Source: Streptomyces niveus (GTDB lineage: Bacteria; Actinomycetota; Actinomycetes; Streptomycetales; Streptomycetaceae). Taken from it: 64,000 bases of DNA. Positions 61,301 to 64,000 of this stretch are shown here, in pieces; the first letter of the stretch is position 1, and the number at the start of each line of letters is the position of its first letter. The stretch covers positions 1,302,001 through 1,366,000 of the forward strand of contig NZ_CP018047.1 of the NCBI RefSeq assembly GCF_002009175.1, given 5' to 3'. Made by a program: the position numbers and the translations under genes. A model generated the notes under the pieces. It was not told the origin of the DNA and searched no databases. It worked only from the letters and a program-made list of their open reading frames with translations.

Positions 61301-62863
61301 TCACCGGATCTGTTCGTGAAGGCGGCGGGACAGCTCGACCCGGCGTGTCTTCAGCGTTGCGGTGCGCGGCAGTTCGGCGAGCGGGATCTGGACCGGTTCG
61401 GCCAGCTGCGGGTACTCGGCGACGGCCGCGCGCCAGCGGTCCAGGTCGAGCGGCCTGTCCCGGTCGGTGCAGACGACCGGGATCGCCTCGGACCTCGGGC
61501 CCGGCACCACGACGAGCTCGATCAGCTCTTCCAGCCTGTCCAGCACGAGGTCCTCTATCTCAAGGCTGCTGCCTACACCGGGAATCGCGTCCACCTCCCG
61601 GTCGAGCATGTGCAGGCAGCCGAACCTGGTGCGGTAGCCGACGTCTCCGGTGCGCCACCATCCGTCGTGCACGTTGGCGTCGTAGCGCTCCTGCTCGCCG
61701 AAGTACGACTTCGCTATCCCGTCCCAACGGGCCTCGATGAAGCCCGGGTTCGCCGCCGACGGCCGCTTCCCGTTCTGGCTCACCAGCCGCACCCGCGCGC
61801 TGCCGGGCAGCGGATAGCCCACGCAGCGCCCGTCCATCCGGCGCATGGACCGGCGGAAGTACGGCCGGCCGACCGCCGGGCCGACCTCGCTCTGTCCGTA
61901 GATCTGGAAGAACTGCGGTGTCCGGCGCTCGGAGGACTTGAGCAGCCGGCGAACGGTTCGGGGGTGGAGCGCGTCGAACGTGCTGCTGAAGTACTTGACC
62001 GAAGCGAACGGCTTGCGCGGATCGTCGGCCAGGCTCTCCCATGCCAGGAACGAGTTGGGCAGCGCCTCGATCAGCCCCGGCCGGTGCTCGGCGAAGAAAT
62101 CGGCGACGTCGTCGGGGGCACCCTCGTTCACCAGGAGCACGGGCATCGAGCGGAACAGGCACAGGGACATCGCCGCGAACATCCGCGAGTGCCCGAAGGC
62201 GATATGGATGGCGACGGTCTCGCGCCTGCGCATCAGCGCCAGCAGGAACAGCTGCGGCCGGAGCCGGGAGCGCATCGTACGCGGCGTGTGCACCACCAGC
62301 TTGGGGAGCCCGGTGGTGCCGGAGGTGTGTGTGATCAGCGCCGGCTCGTCCAGCCCCTGGAGCACCGGCCGCACTGACGGTGATCCGGCGAGATCGGCGA
62401 GGGAGGCGACTCCCGGCCCGGAGCCGTCCACACTGATCAGGCCCTTGGTGAGCTCGGCCAGCGGCACCCCGGCGAGCGACTTGAGCTTGGTCGCGTCGGT
62501 GAGCAGGTGCGGCTGGTCGAGTCGCCCCAGCAGCGCCGCGATGGTCGCGCTGTCCAGCGCGTGCGACAGCATCACCGGCACCGCACCGGCACGCGCCACC
62601 GCCGTGGCCAGCAGCCAGATGTCGAAGTTGGCCCTCTTGTGGATGACGACGCGCTCGCCGGGCAGCACCCCGGCCGCCCGGATCCGGCCCGCCAGGTCCG
62701 CCACATGACCGGCGAGTTCGGCCACCGTCAGACGCCGTCCCGCCTCCGGCAGGGCGTCGAGGTCGTGATCGAGGGTGAGCGGCGTCGTACCACCCCCGGC
62801 CGCCGCCCTCTCCGGTACGACTCCCAGGTACAGGCCGCGCTTGTGGATCGAATCACTGCTCAT
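61301..62863 (-). CDS. AMP-forming acyl-CoA synthetase/ligase family protein
   Basis: A protein of 520 residues of the ANL adenylating superfamily. Core motifs: ITHTSGTTGLPKLVVHT (A3), IYGQSEVG (A5), DGWWRTGDVGY (A7) and a C-terminal lysine in PRTATLKTRR (A10). It could activate a carboxylic acid for CoA or amide formation. Another possibility is an ATP-dependent diazotase of the CreM type, which would remove the amino group added by the aminotransferase. Diazotases need nitrite-forming creD/creE-type genes, absent in this window. Transcribed leftward from box F. Confidence 0.85.
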   Translation of the reverse strand: MSSDSIHKRGLYLGVVPERAAAGGGTTPLTLDHDLDALPEAGRRLTVAELAGHVADLAGRIRAAGVLPGERVVIHKRANFDIWLLATAVARAGAVPVMLSHALDSATIAALLGRLDQPHLLTDATKLKSLAGVPLAELTKGLISVDGSGPGVASLADLAGSPSVRPVLQGLDEPALITHTSGTTGLPKLVVHTPRTMRSRLRPQLFLLALMRRRETVAIHIAFGHSRMFAAMSLCLFRSMPVLLVNEGAPDDVADFFAEHRPGLIEALPNSFLAWESLADDPRKPFASVKYFSSTFDALHPRTVRRLLKSSERRTPQFFQIYGQSEVGPAVGRPYFRRSMRRMDGRCVGYPLPGSARVRLVSQNGKRPSAANPGFIEARWDGIAKSYFGEQERYDANVHDGWWRTGDVGYRTRFGCLHMLDREVDAIPGVGSSLEIEDLVLDRLEELIELVVVPGPRSEAIPVVCTDRDRPLDLDRWRAAVAEYPQLAEPVQIPLAELPRTATLKTRRVELSRRLHEQIR

Positions 62864-62929
62864 GAGGCCCCCATCCAGACCAGCTTCAGTTCCCGGCAAC
62901 CAGTGCGCCTGTCGACAGCTTCCTGGACC

Positions 62930-62969
62930 GGGCTTGGGCCCCGATGTCCCACGAGTTGGCACCGGCTTG
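62930..62969 (-). promoter_or_regulatory. SARP-type box F before the AMP-ligase gene
   Basis: Read leftward: CAAGCCG (62969-62963), CAACTCG (62958-62952), ACATCGG (62947-62941), CAAGCCC (62936-62930), each 11 bp apart. The first two units are identical to box B. It ends 66 bp before the ligase ATG. Confidence 0.7.
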
Positions 62970-62991
62970 GCGGCCCGCCGTCGTGACGGAG

Positions 62992-63050
62992 ACCGGCGCC
63001 GCACGGGTGCACGCCGTCGATTCGACGGCGTGCACCCGTGCGGCGCCGGT
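62992..63050 (-). terminator. Perfect 29-bp hairpin after the MFS gene
   Basis: 62992-63020 pairs exactly with 63022-63050 (arm begins ACCGGCGCCGCACGGG). It lies 16 bp past the MFS stop and insulates box F from the transporter transcript. Confidence 0.9.
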
Positions 63051-63066
63051 GGGACGCGCCTCAGGA

Positions 63067-64000
63067 TCAGGCTGTCTCGGGCAGCTTGGCCGGCACCGGG
63101 CCGGGAGCGCCGACGGGTGACGGCAGCGGGCCGCTGCGCAGCAGGGTGCCGCAGATGACGGCGCCCGCCGCGAAGATGGCACTGCACCACCAGAACACCG
63201 TGGTGTAGCCGTCGATCGCCGCGAGGTGGAACTGCGCCGGTGTCGGCCGCCCCTGCACATGGCTGTCCAGGTACGCGGTGGTGGCGCCGGCCGCGATCGA
63301 GTTCAGCAGCGCGGTGCCGATGGCGCCGCCGAGCTGCTGCCCGGTGCTGATGCTCGCCGAGGCGATGCCCGCGTCCTGCGGCGCCACTCCGGAGGTACCG
63401 GTGCGCAGCACCGAGGCGAAGATGAAGCCCATGCCGAGACCGGAGACCATGGTCGGGCCGAGCAGGGCGGACGCGTAGGCCGAATCCACGTCGATCCCGG
63501 TCAGCAGGGCCATACCGGTCGCGTTGAGCAGCAGGCCGGCGATGACCAGCGGCTTGGGGCCGAACCGCGGCATCACGACGATGTTGCCGACGTTGGCCCC
63601 GACGGCGGTGAGCACGACCATGGGCAGCAGGGCGACGCCCGAGGTGATCGCCGAGTAGTCCAGGGTCGTCTGCATGTAGTAGACGAGGAACAGGAAGATG
63701 CCGAACATGCAGGCGCCGACGATCAGCATCGTCAGATAGGCGCCGCCGCGGTTGCGGTCGAGGACGAGCCAGGGCGGCAGCAGGGGCTGCGCGGCGCGCG
63801 CCTGCCAGAGGACGAATACGAGCAGCAGCACACCGCCCGCGGCCAGGAAGCCCCAGGTCGAGGGCGTGCCCCAGCTGTGCGACGCGGCGTTGGAGAAGCC
63901 GTAGACCAGGCAGAACATGCTGCCCGACACCGCGACCACGCCCGGGATGTCCAGGCGGGCGCCCGGCTTCCTGACCCCCTTGGCCATCGGCAGCGAGGCT
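63067..64000 (-). CDS. MFS drug exporter (DHA2/EmrB-type), N-terminal part outside window
   Basis: The frame stays open to the right edge, so only the C-terminal 310 or so residues are seen; an internal ATG at 63987 is probably not the start. Eight or so membrane spans are visible (for example GVVAVSGSMFCLVYGFS, MLIVGACMFGIFLFLVYYMQ, LGGAIGTALLNSI, WCSAIFAAGAVICGTLL). SGLGMGFIFA and ISTGQQLGGAIG are typical of the 14-span DHA2 exporters of antibiotic clusters. It is a second likely exporter or self-resistance pump beside the MMPL protein. Confidence 0.9.
   Translation of the reverse strand, partial: ASLPMAKGVRKPGARLDIPGVVAVSGSMFCLVYGFSNAASHSWGTPSTWGFLAAGGVLLLVFVLWQARAAQPLLPPWLVLDRNRGGAYLTMLIVGACMFGIFLFLVYYMQTTLDYSAITSGVALLPMVVLTAVGANVGNIVVMPRFGPKPLVIAGLLLNATGMALLTGIDVDSAYASALLGPTMVSGLGMGFIFASVLRTGTSGVAPQDAGIASASISTGQQLGGAIGTALLNSIAAGATTAYLDSHVQGRPTPAQFHLAAIDGYTTVFWWCSAIFAAGAVICGTLLRSGPLPSPVGAPGPVPAKLPETA

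Noticed and set aside
1..64000. tRNA or rRNA genes
   Set aside because: No cloverleaf-type sequence with conserved T-loop or rRNA-like stretch was recognised by eye; a covariance-model search would be needed to exclude one fully.

Overview
The window is very GC-rich DNA with strong third-position GC bias, rare TTA codons and gene types typical of Streptomyces (SARP activator, F420-type oxidoreductases, ECF41 sigma factor, ABBA prenyltransferases, PadR, PucR and XRE regulators, several leaderless-looking promoters). I therefore read it as a piece of a Streptomyces chromosome. No rRNA or tRNA gene, CRISPR array or intact insertion sequence was recognised.

Left part (1-37300), mostly ordinary chromosome. 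It runs from the 5' end of a LivF-like ABC ATPase and a PucR regulator, through a cassette resembling a biological-conflict system (a CHAT protease-like protein, a SEL1-repeat protein and two divergent uncharacterised genes, 2033-8123), to housekeeping genes: glycerate kinase, NUDIX, a secreted protein, sirtuin, Ogt and Ada-AlkA repair, an FAD oxidoreductase, an IMPase-family phosphatase, two gamma-glutamyltransferases, PadR plus a membrane partner, and a lipoate ligase with permuted domain order. A four-gene operon (21958-26676) encodes beta-ureidopropionase-like, aminotransferase, dihydropyrimidinase and F420-type LLM enzymes. Further genes are a disordered protein, PPOX, XRE with methionine aminopeptidase, exonuclease III, a metallo-beta-lactamase-fold protein and a PcaD-PcaC fusion.

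Right part (37430-64000), a biosynthetic gene cluster that combines two aromatic scaffolds with prenylation and continues past the right edge. Phenazine genes: phzB, phzC, phzD, phzE, a second phzB, phzG and a phzS-like hydroxylase; phzF is not in the window. Naphthoquinone genes: a type III polyketide synthase of the tetrahydroxynaphthalene type, a cupin of the quinone-forming monooxygenase type, a DegT-type aminotransferase, a flavodoxin-like quinone reductase and a methyltransferase, the set known from furaquinocin, naphterpin and furanonaphthoquinone pathways. Terpenoid genes: two ABBA prenyltransferases, one NphB-like and one resembling phenazine prenyltransferases, and a class II terpene-cyclase-like protein with an unusual DVDCTS motif. 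Late genes: a Tat-exported FAD oxidase, an AMP-forming ligase and two exporters (MMPL under an ECF41 sigma factor, and MFS).

The most striking observation is regulatory. Seven intergenic regions of the cluster (eight arrays) carry the same set of heptamers starting with CAAG and repeated every 11 bp. This is the geometry bound by SARP activators. They stand before genes of all three branches, so the single SARP gene at 57977-59209 probably switches on the phenazine, naphthoquinone and terpenoid genes together. The SARP gene and the terpene-cyclase gene each carry a TTA codon, which adds likely bldA control. A perfect LexA-type box and a perfect CRP-type palindrome add possible DNA-damage and physiological inputs.
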